Source: an uncultured Erythrobacter sp.
Lineage (GTDB): Bacteria > Pseudomonadota > Alphaproteobacteria > Sphingomonadales > Sphingomonadaceae
Direction of reading: 5' to 3'
NCBI GenBank assembly: GCA_947503155.1
Contig: CANNCL010000003.1
Span: forward strand, 124,001-188,000
DNA: 64,000 nt
The notes under the pieces were generated by a model, which was given only the letters and a program-made list of their open reading frames with translations, was not told the DNA's origin and searched no databases. Position 1 is the first letter of the stretch; the number at the start of each line of letters is the position of its first letter. Both the position numbers and the translations under genes were made by a program. This document shows, in pieces, positions 1-8,975 of the stretch.

Positions 1-939
1 TCAACTCTTCGACTTACGCTTTCGCATCATGCCTTCTTGCGCGACGCTGGCGACCAATTCGCCGGACTGGTTGTAAATGCGTCCGCGGTTGAACCCGCGT
101 CCGCCGCCGCTCCACGGGGCGTCGGTGCAATAGAGCAGCCATTCATCGGCCCGCGCATCACGGTGGAACCAGATTGTGTGATCGAGGCTGGCGCCGACCA
201 GCTCGCCGCGCATCCAGCTAAGCCCGTGGGGCAGGGCGCTGGTGCCAAGCAGCGTGTAATCGCTGGCATAGGTCATGATCGCGCGGTGCAAAGAGGGCGT
301 ATCGGCCTCTGCGGCGACCGGCGCTGCGGTACGAAACCAGGTATGCGCACGCGGTTCGCGCGGTTCGTTGTTCATCCAATGCAGCCGGTCAATCGTCCGC
401 ATCTCAATCGGGCGCGGGCGCAGCATGAAAGCGCGCTGCACGTCCGAAAGCTTGTCACCCATCCGGTCCGCCATCTCGCGCCGCATCTCCATATCGGGTT
501 TGAGGTCATCAGGCGGCGCAACGTCGGGCATTGGGCTGTCATCATGTTCAAGGCCGGTCTCTGGCACTTGGAAACTTGCGGTGAGGTTGAGGATCGGGCT
601 GGAGGTGCCGTCCTCATTCTCCTGCGCGGCCACGACGCGGCGATTGGAGAAACTGCGCCCGTCAAAGTCGCGCTCAATGCGGTATTCGATCGGAATGCCC
701 TCTTTCCCGCCGCGCAGGAAATAGGCGTGGAGCGAATGAGCGGTCTTCGCGCGATTGTCGCTCGAGGGCACGGATGCCTGTGCAGCTTGGAGCGCTTGGG
801 CCAGCACTTGGCCGCCAAAGACGCGGCCAACGCCGCCCTTTTGGGGTGCGCCAATGTGAATGTCGGCGGCGCGTTTATCGACGGTGAGAAGACGCGTCAG
901 TCCGTCGACGAGTTCGCGGTTGGTTGGTGTGTCGGTCAT
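1..939 (-). CDS. tesB: Acyl-CoA thioesterase II
   Basis: Hydrolyses acyl-CoA thioesters to free fatty acid and CoA in the cytoplasm. The protein has two hotdog domains. The hallmark stretch SFSNRRVVAAQ is in the first half, and SLDHTIWFH, which carries the family's catalytic Asp, is near the C-terminus. The open frame begins 12 codons upstream, but homologues start near MTDTPTNRELVDGL, so I chose the ATG at 939 (312 aa, close to the usual 285-300). The stop codon sits exactly at the window's first three bases, so the gene is complete. It is followed upstream by an unrelated oxygenase gene 57 bases away on the same strand. Confidence 0.93.
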   Translation of the reverse strand: MTDTPTNRELVDGLTRLLTVDKRAADIHIGAPQKGGVGRVFGGQVLAQALQAAQASVPSSDNRAKTAHSLHAYFLRGGKEGIPIEYRIERDFDGRSFSNRRVVAAQENEDGTSSPILNLTASFQVPETGLEHDDSPMPDVAPPDDLKPDMEMRREMADRMGDKLSDVQRAFMLRPRPIEMRTIDRLHWMNNEPREPRAHTWFRTAAPVAAEADTPSLHRAIMTYASDYTLLGTSALPHGLSWMRGELVGASLDHTIWFHRDARADEWLLYCTDAPWSGGGRGFNRGRIYNQSGELVASVAQEGMMRKRKSKS

Positions 940-996
940 GGCGAAAGCCATGCGAGGGGCCATCGGATAGGTCAAGCACCTGAAGACAGATCGGCG

Positions 997-1884
997 TTAC
1001 ACCAGACGCAGTTTGCGCAAGCCGCGGAATGTATAGGCTTTGATGCGGTTGCTGGCTGGCCAACGACCCGGAGCTTTGGGTGCAAAGCCGCGTTGGCGCA
1101 GCAGGTGGTTCAGCCCGCGCGCATCGCTTTCAGCATAGCTCCATTCGCTGCGCCATGTGATGGAGAGGGAGATTGAGCTGAGCGGTCCATTGCGGACAAA
1201 ATGCGGGGCCATGACCGGCACATAGACGGCATTGCCGGGGCCAAGCGGGAATTCGCGCGCGCCGCCTTTATGGCTCTCGTGCCAAGTGAGTTCGCGCGGG
1301 CCGCCGGAATGATAGCTTTCGTGGACGGCATCCGGGGCGAAACGCGGATCGCCAGCGGGGAACTGTGTCATGATTTTGGAGCCGGTGACCTGCAGCAAGA
1401 TGTTGTGCTCGGGATCAAAATGGTAGGGCGTGACGGCATTCGGACTGGAGATGAAGATGAAACCTTGAGGCGTGAGCATTGCGCCGGTCTTTGCTTCGAT
1501 CTGATCGCGAAGTTCGCCCAAAAGATCGAGAAGGAGCGCCCCGTAAGAAGGCACTTGCTCGACATTCTTGAGAACCGCCCAGCTGTTCGCCTCATGCACG
1601 TGGCGGATCGTATCGGCGATAGAGAGACCGGTGCTGCCCGGCTTTCCATCAACGCCAATCGGCAGATCGCCGCGATTATACTCGACGCTCTCCTCGGGCA
1701 GCCGCTCTGCCAAATCGGCCAGCGCGTTCAGTTCGAGCAGGGGATGCCGGTCCAGCGCGTGATGCAGGCCGTGCGGGGTTTCGGGATAAGCGGCGGCGAA
1801 TGCGTCTCGCGCCTCCGCATCGAATGTGTCGGGCGCAGACGCGCGGACGCGCTGCCAATGTTTGGAGGTGGAGGGGGCGTTCAT
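997..1884 (-). CDS. JmjC/cupin-like Fe(II)-dependent oxygenase family protein
   Basis: A 295-residue protein of the cupin-like/JmjC type. The Fe(II) site is visible: HFDPE gives H155 and D157, and a distal histidine lies in APHFVRNGP (H228). These fit the 2-oxoglutarate-dependent hydroxylase fold, but the substrate is unknown. The start ATG overlaps the stop of the acetyltransferase gene by four bases (ATGA), so the two are translationally coupled, and the pair may modify the same target (inference). Homologues are often annotated as cupin-like domain or transcription factor jumonji. There is no sign here that it binds DNA. Confidence 0.8.
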   Translation of the reverse strand: MNAPSTSKHWQRVRASAPDTFDAEARDAFAAAYPETPHGLHHALDRHPLLELNALADLAERLPEESVEYNRGDLPIGVDGKPGSTGLSIADTIRHVHEANSWAVLKNVEQVPSYGALLLDLLGELRDQIEAKTGAMLTPQGFIFISSPNAVTPYHFDPEHNILLQVTGSKIMTQFPAGDPRFAPDAVHESYHSGGPRELTWHESHKGGAREFPLGPGNAVYVPVMAPHFVRNGPLSSISLSITWRSEWSYAESDARGLNHLLRQRGFAPKAPGRWPASNRIKAYTFRGLRKLRLV

Positions 1885-3053
1885 GGGCGGGCGTGTCCTT
1901 TCGGTTGGCCGCGTGTTTCATACGCCATCAGCGCTTTGAATGCGGTGCGGCGCAGCGCGCCGCCAATGGCGATATTGCGGCTAATGATGGGGCGTTTTTC
2001 GCGCCAAATTCGCTCAATCATAGAATGGCCTTCCGCAGCGCAGCTATCCGCCCAAGAAACGTCCGGGCGTTCGAGCAGGCCAAGATTTTCGATCTGGAGC
2101 AATAGGCCGGGGGAGAAGCGCGAATAGTCTTCGTCAAAAGTGGTTTTGAAACTGAACACACCGGGCGGCGTGATGAAATTGGCGAGCATCGCGATCGGTC
2201 TGCCGTCAAGGCGCATGGCAAGGCGTTCAAGGCGGCCCGCTTGTGCGGCTCCGGTCAGCGCATCGGCGAAAAAGGTGCGCGTGTCATTGGCGCTGGCAAG
2301 CGCAGATCCGGCATCGCCTTTCCACCCGGCCAATTCGAGCGCGAGGAAATCGGTGATCCATGCCGAGATATTGTCGGCATCGGCGCTGCGTTCGAAAGTC
2401 AGCGTGCCTTCTTCGGCAAGGCGCTTGTGCTGACGGCGCAGTTCTTTGCGCTTCTTTGCGCTCATCGACCCGGCGAGATAGTCGCCGGGGACGTCGTCAG
2501 AAGCGAGCATGGCCCGTTCACCCGCCTCAACCGTCACAGATGGGCGGCTGGTCTCTTTGAGGACGCTATCAAGCGCGATATTTGCTGGCCCATCGGCAGG
2601 AAACTGCGGCAGATGCAGGAACAAGGCGGCGCCGGCGGTATGATCAAAGTGGCGCAAGGCCGCACGCCAAAAAGCGGTTTCAAATCCGCGCGCAATCAGC
2701 GGGTTTCCGCAAAAGGCATTGTCATGGAGCCATGTTGCAAGGTGCGGGACAGGGTAGCCATAATAACGCCGTTCTTGCCCCACCGGGAGCAAGCCGATCA
2801 AGCAGTCCGCCTCATAGACGGTCAAGAATTTGATGGCCTTGTGCTGCGCAAACTGTTCGAGCGAAGGGAGCGCGAACCAGGTTTCGAAAAACGGATTGGG
2901 TTCGAGGGCATTGGCCGCCAACCCATCCCATGCGGCGCGAAATGCGGGCGATGCGGCGTCGGCGGCGCAAAGCAGGCGCACACTATCGCCCCGGCCTTGG
3001 GTTAGGCCGGGAAGCAGGGTTTCGGGAAGTGATGGCGTGCCCGCCAGATCCAT
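1881..3053 (-). CDS. GNAT/FemAB-like (BioF2-type, CelD-like) acetyltransferase
   Basis: A 390-residue protein. The first half carries the motif NPFFETWFALPSLEQ and the second half SMSAKKRKELRRQHKRL, the typical signatures of the BioF2-like acetyltransferase domain found in CelD/exopolysaccharide-type GNAT proteins. It lacks a signal peptide or membrane segments, so it is probably cytoplasmic and acts on an amine or sugar precursor that cannot be named from sequence. It is first in a two-gene unit with the JmjC-like oxygenase, sharing four bases with it. The upstream 200 bases contain only the hppA terminator, so its promoter should be there. Confidence 0.75.
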   Translation of the reverse strand: MDLAGTPSLPETLLPGLTQGRGDSVRLLCAADAASPAFRAAWDGLAANALEPNPFFETWFALPSLEQFAQHKAIKFLTVYEADCLIGLLPVGQERRYYGYPVPHLATWLHDNAFCGNPLIARGFETAFWRAALRHFDHTAGAALFLHLPQFPADGPANIALDSVLKETSRPSVTVEAGERAMLASDDVPGDYLAGSMSAKKRKELRRQHKRLAEEGTLTFERSADADNISAWITDFLALELAGWKGDAGSALASANDTRTFFADALTGAAQAGRLERLAMRLDGRPIAMLANFITPPGVFSFKTTFDEDYSRFSPGLLLQIENLGLLERPDVSWADSCAAEGHSMIERIWREKRPIISRNIAIGGALRRTAFKALMAYETRGQPKGHARP

Positions 3054-3205
3054 CGCGTTAACCTTTGCAAAGCGCGAGCATTAACGCGCCACGCCCGCGA
3101 ATAGAGCAGCGGCGTTAACAAAGCTTTTGCGGGGCTGCTTTTGCAGCGGTGCTTTGGGGGAAAGGCTTTGAGATCGCGAAGCGCGGTTTTGACAGACCAC
3201 AAAGC

Positions 3206-3239
3206 AAAACCCCGCCCGGATCGCTCCGGACGGGGTTTT
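3206..3239 (-). terminator. Rho-independent terminator of hppA
   Basis: A 15-bp inverted repeat (3206-3220 with 3225-3239) encloses a four-base loop and is flanked by AAAA and TTTT. Read on the minus strand, the single mismatch becomes a G-U pair and the loop becomes GCGA, a stable GNRA tetraloop. This orientation matches the hppA transcript that ends 24 bases upstream. Confidence 0.85.
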
Positions 3240-3262
3240 GTCTAACCACTTGGATGAGAGGC

Positions 3263-5374
3263 TTAGTGCCCGCCAGCAAGTGCCGCGAGCAATAGCAACG
3301 CGACGATGTTGGTGATCTTGATCATCGGGTTCACAGCCGGACCAGCGGTATCCTTGTAAGGATCGCCAACTGTATCGCCGGTCACCGCAGCCTTGTGAGC
3401 TTCGGAGCCTTTGCCGCCGTGATTGCCATCTTCGATATATTTCTTGGCATTGTCCCATGCGCCGCCGCCGGCGGTCATGGAAAGCGCCACGAAGATACCT
3501 GAAACGATCACACCCAGCAGCAATGCGCCAAGAGCGGCAAACCCGTTCGCTTGGCCTGCAACTGCGGTAATCGCAAAGTACACGACAATCGGTGCAAGCA
3601 ATGGAAGCATCGATGGCAGGATCATTTCCTTAATCGCGGCTTTCGTCACAAGGTCGACCGTACGGGCATAGTTTGGACGGCTGGTGCCAGCCATGATGCC
3701 CGGATCAGCGGCGAATTGTGCGCGAACATCAACCACCACATCACCAGCAGCGCGGCCAACGGCGGTCATGCCCATCGCACCAAACAGGTACGGAAGCAGT
3801 GCGCCGAGCAGCAGGCCAACGATGACATACGGGTTTTCAAGGCTGAAGCTGACATCGAGATCTGGGAAGAACTCTTTGAGGTCAGCGGTGTAAGCCGAGA
3901 ACAGGACCAGAGCCGCAAGACCGGCGGAACCGATTGCATAACCCTTAGTCACAGCCTTCGTGGTGTTACCAACAGCGTCAAGCGCATCGGTCTTCTCACG
4001 AACGCTTTCTTCCATCTCTGCCATTTCAGCGATGCCGCCAGCATTATCCGTCACCGGACCATAAGCATCAAGAGCAACGACCATACCGGCCAAAGCCAGC
4101 ATCGCAGTCGCAGCAAAGGCAATGCCCATTAGGCCAGCCAGCTGATAGGTTACGATGATACCGACAACGATCACGATCGTAGGCAATGCGGTCGATTCAA
4201 GGCTGATTGCCAGACCTTGAATGACGTTGGTGCCGTGACCGGTTTCTGACGATTTCGCGATAGAGCGAACCGGACGGTATTCTGTGCCAGTGTAATATTC
4301 GGTGATCCAGATGATCAGACCGGTAATGACCAGACCGACCATCATCGACAGGAACAGTGACATGCCGGTGAAAGTTTGACCGGCCTGCGTGTATTCGGTG
4401 TCCATGCCAATCGCATAGTCAGTAGCGAAATAGATCGCAGCGGCGGAAAGAACCGTTGTCACGATGAAGCCCTTATAGAGCGCCCCCATGATGTTGTTCG
4501 ATTTGCCGAGGCGCACGAAATACGTGCCGATGATCGATGTTACGATGCAAACACCGCCGATCAAAAGCGGCAGGCTCATCAAAGCAAACAGATCAGCAGC
4601 CGCGAGGCCCGTGAACAACAGAGCCGTCAGAACCATCGTCGCACCAACGGTAACGACATAGGTTTCGAACAGATCGGCCGCCATGCCGGCACAGTCACCA
4701 ACATTATCGCCCACATTGTCGGCGATGGTGGCTGGGTTGCGTGGATCATCCTCTGGGATGCCTGCTTCTACTTTACCGACCAGATCGGCGCCAACGTCAG
4801 CAGCTTTGGTAAAGATACCGCCGCCCAAACGCGCAAAGATCGAAATCAGCGAAGCACCAAAGGCCAGACCGACGAGAGCGTCGATAATTTCGCGCTTTTC
4901 GGCCAGAACGGTGAGGTCTTTGCCCATCGGGCCAACCAGCACATAAAAGAACCCAGCAATTGCGAGCAACGCAAGGCCAGCCACCAACATACCGGTGACC
5001 GCACCAGCGCGAAACGCGACAGTGAGCCCTTCTTGCAGGCCAGTTTCAGCCGCAGCTGCTGTGCGAACATTCGCGCGGACCGAGATGTTCATCCCGATAA
5101 ATCCGGCAACGCCCGAAAGCACTGCGCCGATTACGAAACCAATCGCTGAGATTGATCCAAGGAATACGAAAACGAGAATGGCCACAGCCACACCAACGAT
5201 CGCGATCGCGGTGTATTGGCGTTTGAGGTAAGCCTGCGCGCCCTCTTGGACGGCGCCTGCGATCTCTTGCATTCTTGCGTTACCGGCACTGGCACCCAGA
5301 ACCTGACGGCTTGTAATAATGCCGTAGATAATGGCGAGCACGCCGAACCCGATTGATATGAGTATTAGGTCCAC
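3263..5374 (-). CDS. hppA: K+-independent membrane-bound proton-pumping pyrophosphatase
   Basis: Couples hydrolysis of pyrophosphate to proton export across the inner membrane. At 703 residues it is full length, with about 16 hydrophobic segments. The catalytic loops are present: [16 protein letters not shown] near 190-205, [18 protein letters not shown] near 219-236, and DNAGGIAEM near 443. In GNTTKAVTK the residues K473 and T476 occupy the two positions that are Lys and Thr in K+-insensitive enzymes and Ala in K+-dependent ones. The start is GTG at 5374, preceded by AAGGGG at proper spacing. It lies downstream of the thiL group on the same strand, separated by 130 bases, and ends in its own terminator. 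Confidence 0.97.
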   Translation of the reverse strand: MDLILISIGFGVLAIIYGIITSRQVLGASAGNARMQEIAGAVQEGAQAYLKRQYTAIAIVGVAVAILVFVFLGSISAIGFVIGAVLSGVAGFIGMNISVRANVRTAAAAETGLQEGLTVAFRAGAVTGMLVAGLALLAIAGFFYVLVGPMGKDLTVLAEKREIIDALVGLAFGASLISIFARLGGGIFTKAADVGADLVGKVEAGIPEDDPRNPATIADNVGDNVGDCAGMAADLFETYVVTVGATMVLTALLFTGLAAADLFALMSLPLLIGGVCIVTSIIGTYFVRLGKSNNIMGALYKGFIVTTVLSAAAIYFATDYAIGMDTEYTQAGQTFTGMSLFLSMMVGLVITGLIIWITEYYTGTEYRPVRSIAKSSETGHGTNVIQGLAISLESTALPTIVIVVGIIVTYQLAGLMGIAFAATAMLALAGMVVALDAYGPVTDNAGGIAEMAEMEESVREKTDALDAVGNTTKAVTKGYAIGSAGLAALVLFSAYTADLKEFFPDLDVSFSLENPYVIVGLLLGALLPYLFGAMGMTAVGRAAGDVVVDVRAQFAADPGIMAGTSRPNYARTVDLVTKAAIKEMILPSMLPLLAPIVVYFAITAVAGQANGFAALGALLLGVIVSGIFVALSMTAGGGAWDNAKKYIEDGNHGGKGSEAHKAAVTGDTVGDPYKDTAGPAVNPMIKITNIVALLLLAALAGGH

Positions 5375-5479
5375 GAATAATCCCCTTATGTGCGTGGAAA
5401 TGCGTCTGAGTCATCCCATTGACGCGGATCGCCGGGACCATAGGCGAAGAAGCTGAGCTGGCAAGCGTCAAAACGGGTA

Positions 5480-5494
5480 GAAAGCGGGGCTTTC
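5480..5494 (-). terminator. Short hairpin after thiL
   Basis: A six-base-pair inverted repeat (5480-5485 with 5489-5494) around a three-base loop lies 11 bases beyond the thiL stop. On the minus strand it is followed by a mixed stretch containing TTTT. It may be a weak terminator, but the stem is short. Confidence 0.3.
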
Positions 5495-5504
5495 ACCAGT
5501 TTCG

Positions 5505-6425
5505 CTAGTCGGGAGCGGTCTGCTTGTGCTCAAAGCCAAGCCCGCGCGCGTTCACAATCGGATTTCCGCTAAGAATCAGAGGCGCAAATCCGCGGGCTTC
5601 TACCGCGCCAATCCGTGTTGCGCAGACCGGCGGTTCAATATCCGGCGGGAGAGTGAAGAGCAGCTCGTAATCATCGCCCCAGCTCATACATTGCTGGGCT
5701 CTGCCTGAGTTTGCGACCGGTACGCACGCGCCGTCGATGGCAAGGGAGGCATTGCTCGCCTCAGCCATGCGAAAGGCATCGAGCAGCAATCCGTCTGAAA
5801 CATCCATCATCGCGGTGACATGCGGGGCGAGTATGCGCCCTTCGCTTAGGCGCGGGCGAGGGCGGGTGAAGGCTTCTAGATGTGCGGCATCGCCTTCAAA
5901 CCCCAACATTGCGCGGCCCAGAGTGCCGGTTACATACAAAACGTCGCCTTGCTGCGCTCCGCCGCGCATGGGGACAGGGGTGCAGGTGGCGCGGCCGATG
6001 GCGGTCAAACCGAATGTGCGCGGACCCTTCGCAGCGATAGTGTCTCCGCCAAACAATGGCGCGCCATACGCCTCGGTCACTTCGCGCAAACCTTCTAAGA
6101 AACGCTCTTCCCCGCCGCCAAGCGAATAGCTGAGCAGCAGGCCCACAGGTTCCGCGCCTTTTGCTGCGAGGTCGGACAGGTTGCTGGCGACCAATTTCCA
6201 CGCGACATCCGCCATATCGGCGGCGCCATCACCAGCGCCATCACCAGCGGCGTCACTAGGGCCGTCATCAGGGCCGCGAAAATGCGTGCCCTCTGCCATG
6301 CTGTCATGCGTAAGGATCAGCGTTTCGCCGCCAATCTCCAATTGCGCCGCATCGTCACTCAGCCCGCGCGCGCCCGGATGGAGCGGCATGGTGCGCAAGG
6401 CGGCGATGAAAGCGCTTTCGTCCAT
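5505..6425 (-). CDS. thiL: Thiamine-monophosphate kinase
   Basis: Phosphorylates thiamine monophosphate to thiamine pyrophosphate, the last step of cofactor synthesis. The N-terminal motifs GARGLSDDAAQL and LTHDSMAEGTHF, followed by DVAWKLVASNLSDLAAKGAEP, are diagnostic of ThiL, as is MDVSDGLLLD further on. The open frame extends 15 codons upstream into nusB, but MDESAFIAALR at 6425 is the natural start, 8 bases after the nusB stop. Between THF and DVAWK there is an extra Asp/Gly/Ala-rich insert of about 15 residues, encoded by a decayed tandem repeat. Cotranscription with nusB is typical. Confidence 0.95.
   Translation of the reverse strand: MDESAFIAALRTMPLHPGARGLSDDAAQLEIGGETLILTHDSMAEGTHFRGPDDGPSDAAGDGAGDGAADMADVAWKLVASNLSDLAAKGAEPVGLLLSYSLGGGEERFLEGLREVTEAYGAPLFGGDTIAAKGPRTFGLTAIGRATCTPVPMRGGAQQGDVLYVTGTLGRAMLGFEGDAAHLEAFTRPRPRLSEGRILAPHVTAMMDVSDGLLLDAFRMAEASNASLAIDGACVPVANSGRAQQCMSWGDDYELLFTLPPDIEPPVCATRIGAVEARGFAPLILSGNPIVNARGLGFEHKQTAPD
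6224..6278. repeat. Decayed 12-bp tandem repeat inside thiL
   Basis: Two exact copies of a 12-base unit (CGCCATCACCAG) at 6224-6235 and 6236-6247 are followed by two or more degenerate copies up to about 6278. The unit is a multiple of three, so the frame is kept. It encodes an Asp-Gly-Ala-rich insert in ThiL. Confidence 0.75.
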
Positions 6426-6432
6426 CGCGGCC

Positions 6433-6900
6433 TTAGGGGCGCAAATCCTTCGCCGCTGCGTCCAAGACACCGTTCACGAATTTAGCTTCGCGGTCGTCGA
6501 AGAACGCTTTCGCCACATCTACATATTCCGTGATCGCAGTGGCCGCAGGCACATCGGCGCGCGCCATCAGCTCATAAGTTCCTGCGCGCAGGATTTGCAG
6601 CATCGTTTTATCAAGTCGCACCAGCGTCCAGCCCGAAGCGAGTTTGCCGGTTAGCACCTCGTCAATCTCTGTGCGCCGTGCATCGACGCCGCGCACGATG
6701 TCATCGAAGAATTCGACCTCGGCGTCGGCATAGATTTCGCCTTCGTGGTCCTCATCATCAACTTCGCGGCCAAGCCGGTGTTGGTGAAATTCGTCGAGCA
6801 ATTTGGCGAGCGCAGTGCTTTCCATATGTAGCTGGTAAAGCGCCTGCACCGCGGCAAGGCGCGCGGTGGAACGGGAGGTCGAGCGAGAGGCCGTATTCAT
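6433..6900 (-). CDS. nusB: Transcription antitermination factor NusB
   Basis: An RNA-binding antitermination protein that acts with NusE/S10 on rRNA transcripts. The N-terminal RSTARLAAVQALYQLHM and C-terminal AITEYVDVAKAFFDDREAK with FVNGVLD are the classic NusB signatures. At 155 residues it is of normal length for the alphaproteobacterial form, which has a longer acidic loop (residues 47-62 here). The start overlaps the hisD stop by four bases. It is part of the run hisG-hisD-nusB-thiL. Confidence 0.97.
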   Translation of the reverse strand: MNTASRSTSRSTARLAAVQALYQLHMESTALAKLLDEFHQHRLGREVDDEDHEGEIYADAEVEFFDDIVRGVDARRTEIDEVLTGKLASGWTLVRLDKTMLQILRAGTYELMARADVPAATAITEYVDVAKAFFDDREAKFVNGVLDAAAKDLRP

Positions 6901-8189
6901 TTGATGCGCAATTCCACAGATTTGGCGTGAGCAGGTAGGCCCTCCGCATGGGCGAGAGTGGCCGCTGCGGGGCCAATAGCTGCGAATGCGGCATCGTCCA
7001 GTGAAATGAAGCTTGTTCGCTTCATAAAGTCGAGCACAGATAGCCCGCTGGAGAAGCGCGCCCGGCGTCCGGTGGGCAGGACATGATTGGGGCCAGCGAC
7101 ATAATCGCCAACCGCTTCCGGTGTCATGCGCCCAAGAAATACGCTGCCAGCATGGCGAACCTGCGGCAGCATCGCCTCCGGATCGTCAATCGCAAGTTGA
7201 AGGTGTTCTGCCGCGAGCCGATTGATCAAGGCTGGCGCTTCTTCGCCGATGTCATTGACTATGATGATGACACCGTGATCGTCCCAGCTGGCCTTTGCTG
7301 TTTTTCCGGTCGAAAGCTGGCTTAGCTGAAGCGAGATACTGTCTTCGACTTGGGCGGCAAAGCCCGCATCATCGGTGATGAGGATAGATTGCGAGGTGGG
7401 ATCGTGTTCGGCCTGGCTAAGCAGATCGGCGGCAATCCAATCAGGATCATTCTGTCCATCGGCCACCACCAAAATCTCGCTTGGCCCGGCGACCATGTCG
7501 ATGCCAACCACTCCGAACAATTGGCGTTTTGCCTCTGCAACATAGGCATTGCCCGGACCAGTGATGACATCGACCGGTTTAATCCGCTGGGTTCCATAAG
7601 CCAGCGCGCCGACAGCTTGCGCCCCGCCAACGCGCCAAATCTCATCAATCCCTGCGACATGGGCCGCGGCAAGGACCAGCGGGTTGGAATTGCCTTTTGG
7701 TGTTGGGGTAACAACAACAATGCGCTCAACACCGGCAACACGCGCCGGGATCGCATTCATCAACAAGGATGACGGGTAGGCCGCCCGTCCGCCGGGCACA
7801 TATAAACCAGCGGCATCAACCGGCCGCCAGATCGCGCCAAGCCGTACGCCCGCGTCATCGGTGTAATCGCGGTTCTCCGGCAATTGCGCTTCATGATAGG
7901 CGCGAATGCGGCTGGCTGCGAGGTTCAGCGCGTCACGCAAATCTGCGTCGATTTGTTCATACGCCTCGGCGCAGCGCTGCGCCGTTACTTTCCAATCCGC
8001 GTCGTCGATCAGGGAATAACCATCGTAACGCTGCGTATATTGCACCAATGCATCATCGCCGCCGGTGCGCACGGTGCGCAAGATATCTTGCACCACGCCT
8101 GCGACGTCGCCATCCGCCTCGCGGCGCGCATTGACGACGCGGGTAAAGCGCCGCTCAAATTCGGGATCAATGGTCGAAAGCGTTTGCAT
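6897..8189 (-). CDS. hisD: Histidinol dehydrogenase
   Basis: Catalyses the last two steps of histidine synthesis, L-histidinol to L-histidine, with NAD+ and a zinc ion. The 430-residue protein shows YVPGGRAAYPSSLLMN, VGGAQAVGALAYGT, and GPGNAYVAEAK, and AGPSEILVVAD in the NAD/zinc region. The motif VGDYVAGPNHVLPTG near the C-terminus is also characteristic. Start and stop overlap the neighbours: TAATG with hisG and ATGA with nusB. Expression is therefore expected to be coupled to both. Confidence 0.98.
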   Translation of the reverse strand: MQTLSTIDPEFERRFTRVVNARREADGDVAGVVQDILRTVRTGGDDALVQYTQRYDGYSLIDDADWKVTAQRCAEAYEQIDADLRDALNLAASRIRAYHEAQLPENRDYTDDAGVRLGAIWRPVDAAGLYVPGGRAAYPSSLLMNAIPARVAGVERIVVVTPTPKGNSNPLVLAAAHVAGIDEIWRVGGAQAVGALAYGTQRIKPVDVITGPGNAYVAEAKRQLFGVVGIDMVAGPSEILVVADGQNDPDWIAADLLSQAEHDPTSQSILITDDAGFAAQVEDSISLQLSQLSTGKTAKASWDDHGVIIIVNDIGEEAPALINRLAAEHLQLAIDDPEAMLPQVRHAGSVFLGRMTPEAVGDYVAGPNHVLPTGRRARFSSGLSVLDFMKRTSFISLDDAAFAAIGPAAATLAHAEGLPAHAKSVELRIK

Positions 8190-8878
8190 TATGCGGCCTG
8201 CTCTTTGGCGCGTTCTTCTGCGACGCTGCGGAACGCATCAACCAATTCAGCGACGCGCGGGTCGGTTTTGAGGGCGGCTCGATTGACAATCAAGCGGGCC
8301 GAAATGTCGATAATGCGCTGTGTCTCAACCAATCCGTTTTGCTTGAGCGTGGCCCCGGTCGAAACCAAATCCACGATCTGCCGCGCTAGGCCAAGTGACG
8401 GCGCCAATTCCATTGCGCCGTTCAGCTTCACGCATTCTGCTTGAATGCCTTGCCGTTCATAATGGCGCGCGGTTAGGCTGGGATATTTCGTGGCCACGCG
8501 AATGTGGCTTGCCGCGCTGGCATCTTCGGGATCATCAGCCAACCGCGCCACGGATAGGCGGCAATGGCCGAAATCGAGATCGACCGGGGCGTATAGATCG
8601 GCGTAGTCAAATTCCTCAACCACATCGGATCCCACGATCCCAACCTGCGCCGCGCCATGCGCCACGAATGTCGCCACATCGAATGCGCGCACACGGATCA
8701 GGCGCATATCATCGCGGGTGGTGCCGAATGAAAGCGAGCGGTTGGCCTTGTCGTGAAAGCCATCCTCGGGCACCACGCCAGCGCGCGCCATCACAGGCAG
8801 CGCCTCGTCGAGAATGCGCCCTTTGGGCACGGCAAAGGTCAGCTGGCGGCTGGTGGTATCAGATTGCTTGATTGTCAT
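8189..8878 (-). CDS. hisG: ATP phosphoribosyltransferase, short form
   Basis: Catalyses the first step of histidine synthesis, joining ATP and PRPP. The sequence begins after a short tail with [17 protein letters not shown] and carries [12 protein letters not shown]. Near the C-terminus [22 protein letters not shown] contains the PRPP-binding turn. At 229 residues it lacks the C-terminal regulatory domain of long HisG, so it belongs to the short form that works in a complex with HisZ. No hisZ is in this window. It is the first gene of the his-nusB-thiL run, with a 97-base gap to the divergent DUF2332 gene that should hold the operon promoter. Confidence 0.97.
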   Translation of the reverse strand: MTIKQSDTTSRQLTFAVPKGRILDEALPVMARAGVVPEDGFHDKANRSLSFGTTRDDMRLIRVRAFDVATFVAHGAAQVGIVGSDVVEEFDYADLYAPVDLDFGHCRLSVARLADDPEDASAASHIRVATKYPSLTARHYERQGIQAECVKLNGAMELAPSLGLARQIVDLVSTGATLKQNGLVETQRIIDISARLIVNRAALKTDPRVAELVDAFRSVAEERAKEQAA

Positions 8879-8975
8879 CGCGCCGCGGACTTAGGCATTG
8901 GGCGGTGAAAGGGCAACAACTTGGGCCAATAGGCTGGAGTCAAAAAACCGCGAAACTGGCAGAAAGAGCGTGATC

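Noticed and set aside
37..1176. 379-residue plus-strand frame over the thioesterase gene
   Set aside because: It is the antisense of tesB and the following oxygenase gene; composition is unlike a protein and no motif appears, whereas the minus strand gives clear family motifs.
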